A stretch of DNA of 64,000 nt from Chloroflexota bacterium (lineage in GTDB: Bacteria > Chloroflexota > Anaerolineae > Anaerolineales > Anaerolineaceae): positions 53,710-117,709 of the forward strand of contig JAAYUC010000009.1 of NCBI GenBank assembly GCA_012517865.1, read 5' to 3'. Below, one piece after another: positions 10,004-21,161 of this stretch (within the stretch, counting starts at the first letter, position 1; the number at the start of each line of letters is the position of its first letter). A model generated the notes under the pieces. That model was not told the origin of the DNA, did no database searches, and saw only the letters and a list, made by a program, of their open reading frames with translations. The position numbers were made by a program, and so were the translations under genes.

Positions 10004-12064
10004 ATGGAGACCGTAATGACTCCAGCCATCCCGAGCAAACAAAAAAAACGCCTCGACCCGCGACATTGGGGCGCGGAAAACTGGTTTTTCGCGGCCGGCC
10101 TGGCACTCTACCTGCTGACCCGCTTTATCCAGCTGGATAAATTTCCCATCTTTTTCTTCACCGATGAAGCCGTGCAGACCATGTCGGCAGTGGACCTCAT
10201 CGCGCGCGGCTTTAAGGACACAGCCGGCCGCCTGCTGCCGGTTTACTTTGAGAACGGCGGTCAGTACAACCTGAGCCTGTCCGTGTACTTGCAGCTGCTT
10301 CCGGCGCTGCTGCCGCGCTCGGTGTGGCTCACGCGCGGCATTTGCGCCTTGGTAACACTCGCGGTGCCGCTCAGCATTGGGCTGGCTTTGCGGGATTACT
10401 TTAAGGCGCGCGCCTGGTGGCTTGCGCCGGTGTTCGCCGCGGCAGTGCCAGCCTGGTTTCTCCATTCCCGCACCGCTTTTGAAACGAGCCTCGGCGCGGC
10501 AATGTTCAGCCTGTTCCTTTATTTCTATCTGGGTTACCGCCTGAAAAAGCGCAGCCTGCTGCCCACCGCGCTCATTTTTGGGGCGCTGGCATTCTATGCG
10601 TATAGCCCTCTCCAGGCTGTAGTTGTGCTCACTGGCGCCGCGCTTCTGATTGTCGATTGGCGCTACCACTGGCAGGATAAGCGCGCCCTGCTGGCCGGCC
10701 TGTTCGTGCTTGCCCTCGCGGCGCTGCCGTACGCGCTCTTTCGCATCACCCATCCCGAAGCGCTGACGTGGCACCTGACCCTATTGCATTCCTATTGGGT
10801 TTCCGACGCGTCTTTGCCAGCCAAAATTGGCGCATATCTGCGCAGTTACCTGAGCGGGTTGGACCCACGCTACTGGTTTTTCCCGAACCAGATAGACCTT
10901 GTAAGGCATCAAATGAAGGGCATGGGGCACTTTCCCCTGCTCAGCCTCCCGCTGGTCTTGCTGGGATTGGCGGAAGCCTTGCGCGGCTGGCGCGAACCTG
11001 CCAAAAGAACCATTCTAATCGCGCTGCTGGCCGCGCCCGGCGGCGCGGCGCTGGTCTCGCCAACCATCACGCGCCTGCTCGTGATGATTGTGCCGCTGTG
11101 CTTCCTCGCGCTGATTGGCACAGAAACTGCGCTTGCGCTGCTGAACCCCCAATCGCGGCTGCGTAAGCTGCTTCCATCGGTGTTCTGGGCTGTGTGGGCT
11201 GTGCTGAGCGCGTTCATGACTTATGACGCCCTGAAGAACGGCCCAACCTGGTTTGAAAATTACGGCATGTACGGAATGCAGTGGGGCGGGAAGACGCTCT
11301 TTGATGAAATCAAGGCTTTCGCGCGGGAAAACCCGGAAAAGAACATTTCCTTGAGCCCGAATTGGGCAAACGGCACCGATGTTATCGCGCGCTACTTTTT
11401 GGGAGACCCGCTGCCCATCACCGTGGGAGATATCGCTCCTTACACCCTGTACGAGCTGCCACTGGATAAGACCAGGGTCTTTGTGATGACTCCGGAAGAG
11501 TTTGATTGGCTGCCCAAAACTGGCAAATTTACCGATGTTGAAGTGCTGAAAGTGCTGCCCTATCCCAATGGGAAGCCGGGTTTCTACTTCATCTCTCTGC
11601 GGTATGTGGATGGCATCGCGGATGTCTTCGCGAAGGAGCAGGCGGAGAGGCGCAAGCCCAAAAGCGCCCAGCTAGAGCTGTTCGGGCAGCAGGCGCGGGT
11701 GCAGTACTCGCCGCTGGATATCAACGACATCTACCAGGCTTTTGACGGAGACTCCTCAACCCTTATCCGCACTTTTGAGGCCAATCCGCTGGTTATCAGC
11801 CTGGAATTCCCGCAGCCGGTCGCCCTCAGCCGGGTAACGGCGCTGATTGGCAACGCGGCCAGCCGACTGGAGGTGGAACTCACTCCCGCGGACGGCAGCG
11901 AGGCGGCGCGTTTCAGCGCGGAAACAGGCGGCTTTGCCCAGGTCAGCCCGCTAAGTGTGGAGTTTGGAGAACCGCGGAGCCTGACGGGGCTCAGGGTTTC
12001 TCTCTGGAACGTGAACGACGGAGAGCCGGCGCATGTCCACCTGTGGGAATTAATACTGGAATGA
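10004..12064 (+). CDS. GT39/ArnT-like polytopic glycosyltransferase with C-terminal discoidin-like domain
   Basis: FFTDEAVQTMSAVDLIARG loop, multi-TM region; C-term DINDIYQAFDGDSSTLIRTFEANPLVISLEFPQPVALSRV. Confidence 0.75.
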   Translation: METVMTPAIPSKQKKRLDPRHWGAENWFFAAGLALYLLTRFIQLDKFPIFFFTDEAVQTMSAVDLIARGFKDTAGRLLPVYFENGGQYNLSLSVYLQLLPALLPRSVWLTRGICALVTLAVPLSIGLALRDYFKARAWWLAPVFAAAVPAWFLHSRTAFETSLGAAMFSLFLYFYLGYRLKKRSLLPTALIFGALAFYAYSPLQAVVVLTGAALLIVDWRYHWQDKRALLAGLFVLALAALPYALFRITHPEALTWHLTLLHSYWVSDASLPAKIGAYLRSYLSGLDPRYWFFPNQIDLVRHQMKGMGHFPLLSLPLVLLGLAEALRGWREPAKRTILIALLAAPGGAALVSPTITRLLVMIVPLCFLALIGTETALALLNPQSRLRKLLPSVFWAVWAVLSAFMTYDALKNGPTWFENYGMYGMQWGGKTLFDEIKAFARENPEKNISLSPNWANGTDVIARYFLGDPLPITVGDIAPYTLYELPLDKTRVFVMTPEEFDWLPKTGKFTDVEVLKVLPYPNGKPGFYFISLRYVDGIADVFAKEQAERRKPKSAQLELFGQQARVQYSPLDINDIYQAFDGDSSTLIRTFEANPLVISLEFPQPVALSRVTALIGNAASRLEVELTPADGSEAARFSAETGGFAQVSPLSVEFGEPRSLTGLRVSLWNVNDGEPAHVHLWELILE

Positions 12065-12182
12065 AGCAAGAAGGCAGGCTGCTTACCATTCGGATGAGGC
12101 GGGCGGTATCCGCGGCGGAACCAACTTTCCGCCGGCGCGCTGAAATCTATAAAACCATCAAGATAATCCAAAAAGGAGTGGC

Positions 12183-12815
12183 ATGGGCGCAAAATTAACC
12201 CCCAAAGTAATCCTGGAAGGCACGCGGCTGACCTTCAAGACCGAAATCGCGTTCAGACTGAACGAGCATCCGCGTTTCGTTGGCCCCCGCAAGTACCGCT
12301 ACCACTCGCCGCTCATCTCCGCGGAATGGTGCGCCTTTACAAATTTCCCCTGGGGGCGCGGACTGATAAACTATCAGCCGGAAGAAGAAGCCCTGGCGAT
12401 GGAGACTTACCGCACCTGGGCGCGCCTGTTTGAGCTGCAGCGCTATTATTCCTGGATTATCGACCGGTTTCATCTTTCCACCCAGGCCTGCCAGCTGCAG
12501 ACCTACGGAAAATGCCCGGATTTTAGCTGGCTGGAGGAGCGGCTGCTGCCCCTCAATTTTCGGTTGATATTTTGCACGCGCAGCCCGGAATCCTTCGCGG
12601 CAGCGCGGGAAGAAAGGCTGAAAGTTTCCGGCAATCCGCGCCAGTACGACGACCTGGAGATTTTCAAGCGCGAACAAGAGTTGATGGAACGCCTGGTCTC
12701 CCAGAGCCGGCTGCCCTGCCTGCGTCTGGACCTCTCGGACAACGCGATTGACCTGGCAGTGGAACGCGTGGTGGACTGGATGGAAGCCACGGGCGGTTTG
12801 AGCATGCCGGATTAA
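12183..12815 (+). CDS. P-loop kinase-like protein (thymidylate kinase-like fold) with degenerate Walker A
   Basis: 210 aa; N-term VILEGTRLTFKTEIAFRL; YYSWIIDRFHLST resembles the DRYxxS region of dTMP-kinase-like proteins. Confidence 0.45.
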   Translation: MGAKLTPKVILEGTRLTFKTEIAFRLNEHPRFVGPRKYRYHSPLISAEWCAFTNFPWGRGLINYQPEEEALAMETYRTWARLFELQRYYSWIIDRFHLSTQACQLQTYGKCPDFSWLEERLLPLNFRLIFCTRSPESFAAAREERLKVSGNPRQYDDLEIFKREQELMERLVSQSRLPCLRLDLSDNAIDLAVERVVDWMEATGGLSMPD

Positions 12816-12832
12816 CCCGGCGGGCAGGAGGC

Positions 12833-13303
12833 GTGACCATGAAAGACCGGGTCAGAAATTCAGTCAAAGCGGTCATTATCCAGGCGGGGAAAATCCTGCT
12901 TGTGCAAAAAGCTGACATACTTGGCGCTTACACAGTTCTGCCCGGCGGAGGGCAAAGAGCAGGCGAGCCCTTGCCCGAAGCGCTGCGGCGGGAATGTCTG
13001 GAAGAAATCAATGCGCAGGTGACGGTAGGGGAGCTGCTATTCGTGCGCGATTACATCAGCGAGCACCACGAATTCGCGGATATCTCGGGGCATGTTCATC
13101 AGGTCGAGTTTCTTTTTGCCTGCTCTGTTTGCGCGGAGTACCAACCCGCCAGCGGAAGCGAACCGGACCGCGGGCAGCAGAACGTGATGTGGGTGCCGTT
13201 GGAAAACTTGGAGCAGGCCAACTTTTACCCCCGCGCGCTTGTAAAACACTTGCGGCGCCTCAGCGAGGCACATCAGCCGGTTTACCTGGGAGATGTCAAC
13301 TGA
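12833..13303 (+). CDS. NUDIX hydrolase
   Basis: Nudix box GGGQRAGEPLPEALRRECLEEINA; likely ATG at 12839. Confidence 0.9.
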   Translation: MTMKDRVRNSVKAVIIQAGKILLVQKADILGAYTVLPGGGQRAGEPLPEALRRECLEEINAQVTVGELLFVRDYISEHHEFADISGHVHQVEFLFACSVCAEYQPASGSEPDRGQQNVMWVPLENLEQANFYPRALVKHLRRLSEAHQPVYLGDVN

Positions 13304-13406
13304 CCTGACCGCCAGGCGGCAGGATTGCACAGCAAATCCGCGGTTTTTTCGTAAAGGTATAATACTCACAGAGCTTTTCGTGCGCTCCGCGCTCAAGGAG
13401 ATAAGT

Positions 13407-15155
13407 ATGCGCCAGACCTTGCTTACCAATGACCAACTGCTGCACCTGCAAAAAGAAAAAACAGTGCTGAATGAAGCCGTCAATTTGCTATCGGCTTTTG
13501 CGCTCCCGCGGGAAGCTTTAGACGCGCTGGAAAACGCCGCGCGTCAGCTGGATGAACTCTTTCTGCTCGTGGTAGTTGGGGAATTTAACTCGGGAAAAAG
13601 CGCGCTGATTAACGCCCTCCTGGGCGAACGGATCTTGCGCGAAGGCGTTACGCCAACGACCGCGCGAGTCACCCTGGTGCGTTGGGGCGAAAAACCCGGC
13701 GAACAAATCGTCGATGACGGCTTCGCGATTTTTACCTACCCGCTTGATTTGCTTAAAGAAATCAATATCGTGGATTCCCCAGGCACGAACGCGATTATCC
13801 GCCAGCACGAAATCCTGACAAATGAGTATGTGCCGCGCAGCGACCTGGTCCTGTTCACCACTTCGGCGGACCGTCCGCTGACCGAAAGTGAGCGGCTCTT
13901 TCTCGAAAAAATCCTTTCCTGGGGCAAGAAGATTGTTCTGGTTGTCAATAAGGCGGATATCCTTGAAAACCAGGAAGCGGTGGAAGAAGTGCGTTCGTTT
14001 GTCTCCCGTCACACGGCGGGGATTCTTGGTGCCGAACCCGAGCTGTTTGTGGTTTCCGCCCGTCTTGGCCAGAAAGCTCTGCTGGCAGAAAACGCTGACC
14101 AAAAAGCTGCCTTGCGCGCCGAAAGCGGCATGGAAGCCCTGGAGACTTACATTACCAGGACTCTGGATGACCGCGCCAGACTGGGCCTGAAGCTGAACAG
14201 CCCGCTGGGAGTGGCCGAAAACGTGCTGCGTATGGCCCAGAGCCTCAATCGGGAGCAAGCCAAAGAATTGGAAGCCGACACGCGCCTTGTGGCGGACCTG
14301 GAAGGGATGCTGGGCGCCTACGATAAAGCGCTGCAGTCCGAAATCGTGCCGCGCCTGGCGGAAGTTGAGAACGTCTTGCAGCGCTTTGAGGCGCGCGGGC
14401 AGGACTTTTTCGACAGCACCCTACGCCTGACCAACATCGGCAACCTGGCCAAGAGCGAAAAAATCAAAGCCAAATTTGAACAGGAAGTGCTCGCGGAGGT
14501 GCCGCAGGAAATTGAAGAAAAAGTCCGGGCGATGATTGACTGGCTGGTGGATAAGGATTTGAACGTCTGGTATCAGGTGATGGCCGCGCTTGAACGGCGC
14601 CAGGCTGCCGACCGCGCGAACCTGAACGGCTCCCATCTGAGCGCCCAGGCGGAGCGCCGCAAGGACTTGATGGAAAGCGTCGGGCAGACCATTCGGGGAA
14701 TTGTAAACAGCTACAACCGCAAGAAAGAGGCGGAAGAATTAAGCGCTTTTGTGGAAGGCGCGGTCGCGCAGACAGCCCTCTTTGAAGTCGGCGCGGTAGG
14801 CCTGGGCGCGCTGGTGGCCACGGCGCTGTTTTCTTCCGCGATGGATGTGACCGGAATCGTCGCGGCCGGCACGCTGGCGATACTGGGTTTGTTTGTGATT
14901 CCCTACAAACGCAAGCAGGTGAAGCAAAGTTTTAAAGAAAAAATGGAAGAGCTGCGTGCGAACCTGATGAACACCCTTTCCGCGACTTTCCGCCGGGAAT
15001 CGGAGTTGGCAATTCGCCGGCTGAACGGTAAAATTTCACCTTACACCGCGGAAGTGCGCGCCGACCAGGAGAAAATCAGCTCCGACGCGAGCAGCCTTTC
15101 CGCGCTGGAAACTTTACTCAAGGAGACCCGGGACGCGATTACTAAAGTCCTGTAA
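13407..15155 (+). CDS. Bacterial dynamin-like GTPase
   Basis: Walker A GEFNSGKSALINALLG, DSPGTN, NKAD motifs; C-terminal TM/helical region; start trimmed to ATG with AAGGAG. Confidence 0.85.
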   Translation: MRQTLLTNDQLLHLQKEKTVLNEAVNLLSAFALPREALDALENAARQLDELFLLVVVGEFNSGKSALINALLGERILREGVTPTTARVTLVRWGEKPGEQIVDDGFAIFTYPLDLLKEINIVDSPGTNAIIRQHEILTNEYVPRSDLVLFTTSADRPLTESERLFLEKILSWGKKIVLVVNKADILENQEAVEEVRSFVSRHTAGILGAEPELFVVSARLGQKALLAENADQKAALRAESGMEALETYITRTLDDRARLGLKLNSPLGVAENVLRMAQSLNREQAKELEADTRLVADLEGMLGAYDKALQSEIVPRLAEVENVLQRFEARGQDFFDSTLRLTNIGNLAKSEKIKAKFEQEVLAEVPQEIEEKVRAMIDWLVDKDLNVWYQVMAALERRQAADRANLNGSHLSAQAERRKDLMESVGQTIRGIVNSYNRKKEAEELSAFVEGAVAQTALFEVGAVGLGALVATALFSSAMDVTGIVAAGTLAILGLFVIPYKRKQVKQSFKEKMEELRANLMNTLSATFRRESELAIRRLNGKISPYTAEVRADQEKISSDASSLSALETLLKETRDAITKVL

Positions 15156-15165
15156 CCGAAAAAAC

Positions 15166-16089
15166 ATGAGAGTTTTAATAAACACAAAGCACATTGCCCT
15201 TTTTTTGCTAATTTTTGCGCTTCTTATCAGCGCTTGCGCCGCGCCAACAGCTGTACCGCCGGCGGAAACACCCGCCGCGGTCATCCCGCTGGACCTGCAA
15301 GCCAAAGGTTCGTCGTTTAACGTTATTCAGGGCGGGTACAATTTTACCGCCCCTGCCGGCAGCGACGTCAGCATCAGCGGCTCCGGCACACTTATCAGCG
15401 CGCTGGATTCCTCTTTGCTTTTTTCGCTCAACGGCATCAACGAAATGTCCACCGAAAAAACGGATGAAGAAATCCTGGAGGCTCTGCTCACGTCCCTTTT
15501 TAGCGGAGGACAAAGCAGCTATAAGAAGTCCGCGCTGATTAGCGCTTCGGTGGAAGGGTATGAAGGAGCGGCTTACGATTTCTCCGGCAAATTCCTGGGT
15601 TCCCAGGTGGAAGGCCGCGCGCTGGTCATCAAACCGGAAGCCAGGCGCTATGTTTCCATCCTTGGGATGGCGGTGGTGGAAGATAATCAATCCTTATGGA
15701 CCACAACTGGTAAAGAGGCCTTTAATTACATCCTCTCCAGCTTCCGGATTCTGCCCGCCGAGGAGCTTTTAACCGCGGTCGTCTGCCCTGTTTCTCCCAA
15801 CGCGAAATACGGGTTTTCCCCCTCGGAAGCGATTAAGGTGGGCGGAGGCCTGTCGAGCGGACCATTGCGCGAGCGGGCTTATCTGGACAACCTGCTGACA
15901 AGCGACGGCAAGCCAATTACCTATACCTGGGTACGCTCGCTCGAATCGCCGGACAGTATTGTGGACGAATACACCCTGACAGTCAATGGCAAAGAAGTCA
16001 CGCTGTATTTGGACCAGTACTCTTACGGGGTCATCAACGCGCCGAGGGGTTTTGGCTGCATGGGAGCGTTTCCAATCAGCGAGCCGTAG
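15166..16089 (+). CDS. Lipoprotein of unknown function
   Basis: MRVLINTKHIALFLLIFALLISACAAP lipobox. Confidence 0.75.
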   Translation: MRVLINTKHIALFLLIFALLISACAAPTAVPPAETPAAVIPLDLQAKGSSFNVIQGGYNFTAPAGSDVSISGSGTLISALDSSLLFSLNGINEMSTEKTDEEILEALLTSLFSGGQSSYKKSALISASVEGYEGAAYDFSGKFLGSQVEGRALVIKPEARRYVSILGMAVVEDNQSLWTTTGKEAFNYILSSFRILPAEELLTAVVCPVSPNAKYGFSPSEAIKVGGGLSSGPLRERAYLDNLLTSDGKPITYTWVRSLESPDSIVDEYTLTVNGKEVTLYLDQYSYGVINAPRGFGCMGAFPISEP

Positions 16090-16167
16090 GAAGAGCGCTG
16101 GTTGTGGTGCGGGAATAATCAGCCGGGGCTGATGAGGGGTTTGTCCGCACAGGAGCACGGGACACGC

Positions 16168-16205
16168 AAAAAAACAGGCGCGCTTGCCCAGCAAGTGCGC
16201 CTGTA
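16168..16205 (-). terminator. Rho-independent terminator downstream of pyrH
   Basis: Hairpin ACAGGCGC...GCGCCTGT with T-run on minus strand. Confidence 0.7.
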
Positions 16206-16228
16206 ATATTCCCTATAAACAGCACTAA

Positions 16229-16969
<741 letters not shown>

Positions 16970-16983
16970 TTAGAGCTAAAAAT

Positions 16984-17006
16984 AGAGCCAACTCTTGGTT
17001 GGCTCT
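16984..17006 (-). terminator. Hairpin with T-run between tsf and pyrH (terminator or attenuator)
   Basis: Minus strand AGAGCCAACCAAGAGTTGGCTCT followed by ATTTTTAG. Confidence 0.6.
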
Positions 17007-17015
17007 GGTTCGTTG

Positions 17016-17636
17016 CTATTCAGCGGGCTCCTGCTGCTTGGTGGTTTCTCCGAGCGTCCAGCGCACAAAGCGCCGAACAATCAGATTCTCGCCCAGGGAG
17101 CTGACCTTGTCAGTGATTAAATCCGCCACGGTTTTGGATTCATCGCGGATATATTTCTGATTCAAAAGGACGTGCTCATCCTTGAACTTCTTCATATAGC
17201 CTTCCAGAATCTTGGGGATGATGGCTTCGGGCTTGCCTTCCGCGCGCACCCGTTCGGTCACGGCGGCGGCTTCCGCTGCCAGGACCTCGGCGGGAATATC
17301 CGCTTCGGAGATGTAGGTAGGCTGCGCGGCGGCAATTTGCAGCGCGATTTCGTGCGCCAGCTCCTGGAAAGAAGCGGTTTTGGCGACAAAGTCAGTTTCA
17401 CAGTTCAGTTCCACCATCACGACCAGGCGGCCGTCGCTGTGGATATAGACTTCCAGGCGTCCTTCGGAAGCCACGCGGTCAGCGCGTTTTTCAGCGGTCT
17501 TCAGACCTTTTTCGCGCAGTTCCATCATCGCCTGTTCCATATTGCCGTTGGATTTCTCCAGAGCAGAGCGGCAGTCCATGATACCGCAGCCGGTCTTCTC
17601 ACGGAGTTCTTTGATCATGTCGATTGTAATTTGCAT
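17016..17636 (-). CDS. tsf: Elongation factor Ts
   Basis: MIKELREKTGCGIMDCRSALEKSNGNMEQAMMELREKGL; VELNCETDFVAK. Confidence 0.97.
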   Translation of the reverse strand: MQITIDMIKELREKTGCGIMDCRSALEKSNGNMEQAMMELREKGLKTAEKRADRVASEGRLEVYIHSDGRLVVMVELNCETDFVAKTASFQELAHEIALQIAAAQPTYISEADIPAEVLAAEAAAVTERVRAEGKPEAIIPKILEGYMKKFKDEHVLLNQKYIRDESKTVADLITDKVSSLGENLIVRRFVRWTLGETTKQQEPAE

Positions 17637-17679
17637 TTTATTCCTTCTCGCGTCTGATGTTTAGTGCGTTGCCTCTGGA

Positions 17680-18534
17680 TTATTCTTCCGCAGCGAAATC
17701 GCCGGCATCCAAATCTTCTTTGGCAGGTATCTTGGCGCGGGTCGCGTCTCCGAGCAGTTCGTCATCACCCAGTTCGATGTCTTCGTCAATCTTGCGGGAA
17801 ATGACGGAGCGGGACTCGGGCAGTTCTTCCTCGATTTCCTCGTCCTTACGCATCAGGCGGCCTTCCACAACGGCATCGGCAATGCGGCCGACGATGAGTT
17901 TGATGGCGCGGATGGCGTCGTCATTGGACGGAATGACATAATCTACCATGCGCGGGTCGCAGTTGGTATCCACCATGGCGATAACCGGAATTTCGCGGAT
18001 GTAGGCTTCGCGCATCGCGGTTTCTTCGCGTTCAATATCCACGATGAACACCAGTTTGGGCAGTTGTTTCATGTTGCGAATACCGCTCAGGCGGGTCTCC
18101 AGGCGGGCGATTTCGCGCTGGATGAGCAGGCCTTCTTTTTTGGTCAGCTGGTTGATTTCGCCGGATTCCACCATTTTCTCCAGGCGGGTCAATTCAACAA
18201 TACGCTGTTGGATGGTTACCCAGTTGGTCAGGGTGCCGCCCAGCCAACGCTGGTTGACATAGGGCATGCCGCAGCGTTCAGCTTCTTCCTGGATGGTTTC
18301 CTGGGCCTGGCGCTTGGTGCCGACGAAGAGGATGGTGCCGCCTTCAGCTACGGTGTCGCGCACTTTGTTGAAGGCTTCATCCAGCAGCTTGACAGTCTGC
18401 TGCAGGTCGATGATGTGGATACCGTTGCGTTCGGTGAAGATATACGGACGCATTTTGGGGTTCCATTTATTGGTACGATGTCCGAAATGGACGCCGCTCT
18501 CGAGGAGCGCTTTCATAGATACAGCGGGTGACAT
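17680..18534 (-). CDS. rpsB: 30S ribosomal protein S2
   Basis: [41 protein letters not shown]. Confidence 0.98.
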   Translation of the reverse strand: MSPAVSMKALLESGVHFGHRTNKWNPKMRPYIFTERNGIHIIDLQQTVKLLDEAFNKVRDTVAEGGTILFVGTKRQAQETIQEEAERCGMPYVNQRWLGGTLTNWVTIQQRIVELTRLEKMVESGEINQLTKKEGLLIQREIARLETRLSGIRNMKQLPKLVFIVDIEREETAMREAYIREIPVIAMVDTNCDPRMVDYVIPSNDDAIRAIKLIVGRIADAVVEGRLMRKDEEIEEELPESRSVISRKIDEDIELGDDELLGDATRAKIPAKEDLDAGDFAAEE

Positions 18535-18865
18535 ATATACTCCTTTGCGTTATGCCTCCGCCCGGCTTTGCGGCAGCTCCGAACCCTTGCGGGCACGCGG
18601 GAGCGCCTGTGCCTTGGCGTGTGTGATTAGTGTCTCTGGCTTCTGCCAGAGCGTCCCATAGTATAACATATTTTTCTGTCAAGAGCGTGCGCGCGACTGT
18701 GTGGGAATCCCTCTTTTATTTTGGATTTTTATGTGGAAGCGGAGGTTAAACCTTCCCTGCGGTCAGGTCTCGCGAGTAGCGCGCAGGCGAATTTTTGTGG
18801 GGGAGGACTGTCATAATCCCTCCCTATTTGGGAAGGGTTGCTCAGCGAGGTAGAAGGTAGCTGCT

Positions 18866-18910
18866 CAGCCTTCCCCTGGGGGAAGGTGCCCGCAGGGCGG
18901 TAGAGGGTGT
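18866..18910 (+). repeat. Dispersed repeat family C, forward copy
   Basis: CAGCCTTCCCCTGGGGGAAGGTGCCCGCAGGGCGGTAGAGGGTGT; near-identical to reverse complement of 21718-21762. Confidence 0.85.
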
Positions 18911-19106
18911 TTTCTCCCACTTCAGTCTCGCCGCGCCCGCCAGCTTAGCTTCTGGGAAAGCCTGACAGATCTCGCCGCGCTCGCCGGCCTGGCAGCCGCA
19001 CGCCCAGGCTTCCCAGCCAATCCCAGCCCGCCTGCGGAAAGCGCCTTCTGACCAATTTCCGACTCGTGCTATAATCCCTCAAAATTCAGTACAAGGTTTT
19101 GCATCG

Positions 19107-20033
19107 ATGCGATTTTTAATTACCGGAGGGGCTGGTTTTCTGGGGACGGCGCTCAGCAATCGACTCGCCCGTCAGGGGCATTTTGTGCGCGTGCTGGACG
19201 ACCTCTCCAACGGCGATCCCTCCCGTTTGCTCCCCGAAATTGAATTCACCCAGGGCGATATTAACGACAAACCTTTGCTCTGGACGCTCTTACAGGAAAT
19301 TGACTGCGTCTATCACCTCGCGGCAAGGGTATCCGTTCCAGAATCCCAGCTTTTCCCACGCGATTACAATCACGTGAACGTGGGCGGCACAGTCACGCTC
19401 ATGGAAGCGATTCGCGATACGAAGGTGAGGCGGGTTGTCCTGGCTTCTTCCGGCGCGGTCTATGGGGAGCAGGAGACTATTCCCTACAAAGAAAGCGCAG
19501 AGGTCCATCCCCGTTCGCCCTACGCGGTTTCCAAGCTGGCATCTGAGTATTACGTGCGCACCATTGGCGCGCAGTGCGGCGTGGAAGCAGTATGTCTGCG
19601 CATTTTTAACGCGTATGGTCCGGGTCAGCGCGTTCCCCCGTTTCATCCGCCGGTGGTGCCAAACTTTTTGAAACATGCCCTTACCAACGGCTCCATTGTC
19701 ATTCACAGCGACGGCAGCCAGACTCGCGATTATGTCTTTGTTGATGATGTCGTGAATGCGATGGTCACTTCGGCTACTGCCAGCGGTGTGGACCAGCAAA
19801 TTATCAATATCGGCAGCGGGGTGGAAACAAGCGTCCGCGAACTTGCCCGGCTGGTGGTTCAGGCGACCGGCACCAAGCCTGAAGAGATTTACAATCCGCT
19901 TAAATACGGCGGTGCCGACCGCATGTGCGCGGATATCAGCAAAGCCTACGAAAAACTCAATTATCTCCCGCTTATTCCTTTGGATGTCGGTTTGCGCCTG
20001 ACGCTTGAACGCGACCCGCAGTTTCAGAAATGA
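19107..20033 (+). CDS. NAD-dependent epimerase/dehydratase
   Basis: Rossmann GGAGFLGTAL; YAVSKLASEYY (YxxxK); AYGPGQ. Confidence 0.92.
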   Translation: MRFLITGGAGFLGTALSNRLARQGHFVRVLDDLSNGDPSRLLPEIEFTQGDINDKPLLWTLLQEIDCVYHLAARVSVPESQLFPRDYNHVNVGGTVTLMEAIRDTKVRRVVLASSGAVYGEQETIPYKESAEVHPRSPYAVSKLASEYYVRTIGAQCGVEAVCLRIFNAYGPGQRVPPFHPPVVPNFLKHALTNGSIVIHSDGSQTRDYVFVDDVVNAMVTSATASGVDQQIINIGSGVETSVRELARLVVQATGTKPEEIYNPLKYGGADRMCADISKAYEKLNYLPLIPLDVGLRLTLERDPQFQK

Positions 20034-20629
20034 TCCTCTCTCGCGCGTTTTATTCCGGTTCCGCCATTGATACCGCACCGCGCCTGATTGGCTGCCGCCT
20101 GGTGCGCATTTTAGACGGCAGGCGGCTTTCTGGCATTATCACCGAAACGGAAGCCTATCAGGGCGAAGAAGACCAGGCCTGCCATGCCCGCGTTGGCAAA
20201 ACACCCCGCACGGAAACAATGTACGAAGAGGCCGGGCACGCGTATATCTATTTCACCTACGGGATGCATTGGCTGCTAAACGCGGTGACAGACGCGCCGG
20301 GCATACCTGCCGCTGTGCTCATTCGCGCGATTTTTCCCCTGGAAGGTGCGGACCTGATGGCGGCGCTGCGCCCGATGCTGGCTTACCAGCCGGGCTGGCT
20401 GAACGGACCCGCAAAACTGGCCCAAGCTCTCAATATCGATGGAAGGTTGAATCGGGCTGACCTTTGTTCTGCGGAGAGCGCCCTGTTCATCGAAGAAGGT
20501 ATCAGCGTGCCGCCAGAAACGCTGCGAACGGCCGCGCGCGTTGGCATCAATTCAGTGCCGGAACCCTGGCGCAGCGTTCCCTGGCGCTGGCAGGCAGACC
20601 CGGAGTTCATCCGCCGGATGTGCACGTGA
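20030..20629 (+). CDS. DNA-3-methyladenine glycosylase (AAG/Mpg family)
   Basis: ITETEAYQGEEDQACHA...YIYFTYGMHWLLNAVT; ATGA overlap with upstream gene. Confidence 0.93.
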   Translation: MILSRAFYSGSAIDTAPRLIGCRLVRILDGRRLSGIITETEAYQGEEDQACHARVGKTPRTETMYEEAGHAYIYFTYGMHWLLNAVTDAPGIPAAVLIRAIFPLEGADLMAALRPMLAYQPGWLNGPAKLAQALNIDGRLNRADLCSAESALFIEEGISVPPETLRTAARVGINSVPEPWRSVPWRWQADPEFIRRMCT

Positions 20630-20707
20630 GGGGTCCCCGGATGTTCCAGCGCGGCTTCCGGGGCTATAATTGAAGTCGAAAACCCTATAAGGACTTGAAA
20701 CCATTCT

Positions 20708-21160
20708 ATGTTAGGCAAAAAGAAAACCGCACCCAGCTTTATCCCAGAACCCACCTCCGAGCGGGTCACTTCAGTAATTGGCCCCGGCATCACCTGGACT
20801 GGAGACCTGCGTGGAAAGGGTGGCGTGCGCATTGAGGGCACGGTGGATGGAGAAATTGCCGTTCAGGGTCTGGTTGTGATTGGTGAAACAGGAAAAGTAA
20901 ACTGCCGCACCTTGCAGGCCGAGAGGTTGATTGTGGCCGGTGCGGTGAAAGGCAACATCTCCTGCGGAAAGCTGGAGATACGCTCCACAGGCAGAATCTG
21001 GGGAGATGTGGTGACCACAAACTTCAGCAGTGAGGATGGGGCTTTCCTGCGGGGTCAGATGCGTATGGAAGACAAGGTGGAAATTACCGACACAGGCAGC
21101 GATCCGCATTCGGAAGCGCTCGAAAACCAGCCGATAGAACCCGCGTCCGAAGAAGAGTAA
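20708..21160 (+). CDS. Bactofilin-family protein
   Basis: SVIGPGITWTGDLRGKGGVRIEGTVDGEIAVQGLVVIGETGKV... Confidence 0.88.
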   Translation: MLGKKKTAPSFIPEPTSERVTSVIGPGITWTGDLRGKGGVRIEGTVDGEIAVQGLVVIGETGKVNCRTLQAERLIVAGAVKGNISCGKLEIRSTGRIWGDVVTTNFSSEDGAFLRGQMRMEDKVEITDTGSDPHSEALENQPIEPASEEE

Positions 21161-21161
21161 G

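Noticed and set aside
18625-18690. rpsB promoter with TTGACA
   Set aside because: TTGACA lies only ~11 nt from TATACT on the minus strand; only the extended -10 TGTTATACT looks plausible, so not listed as a feature
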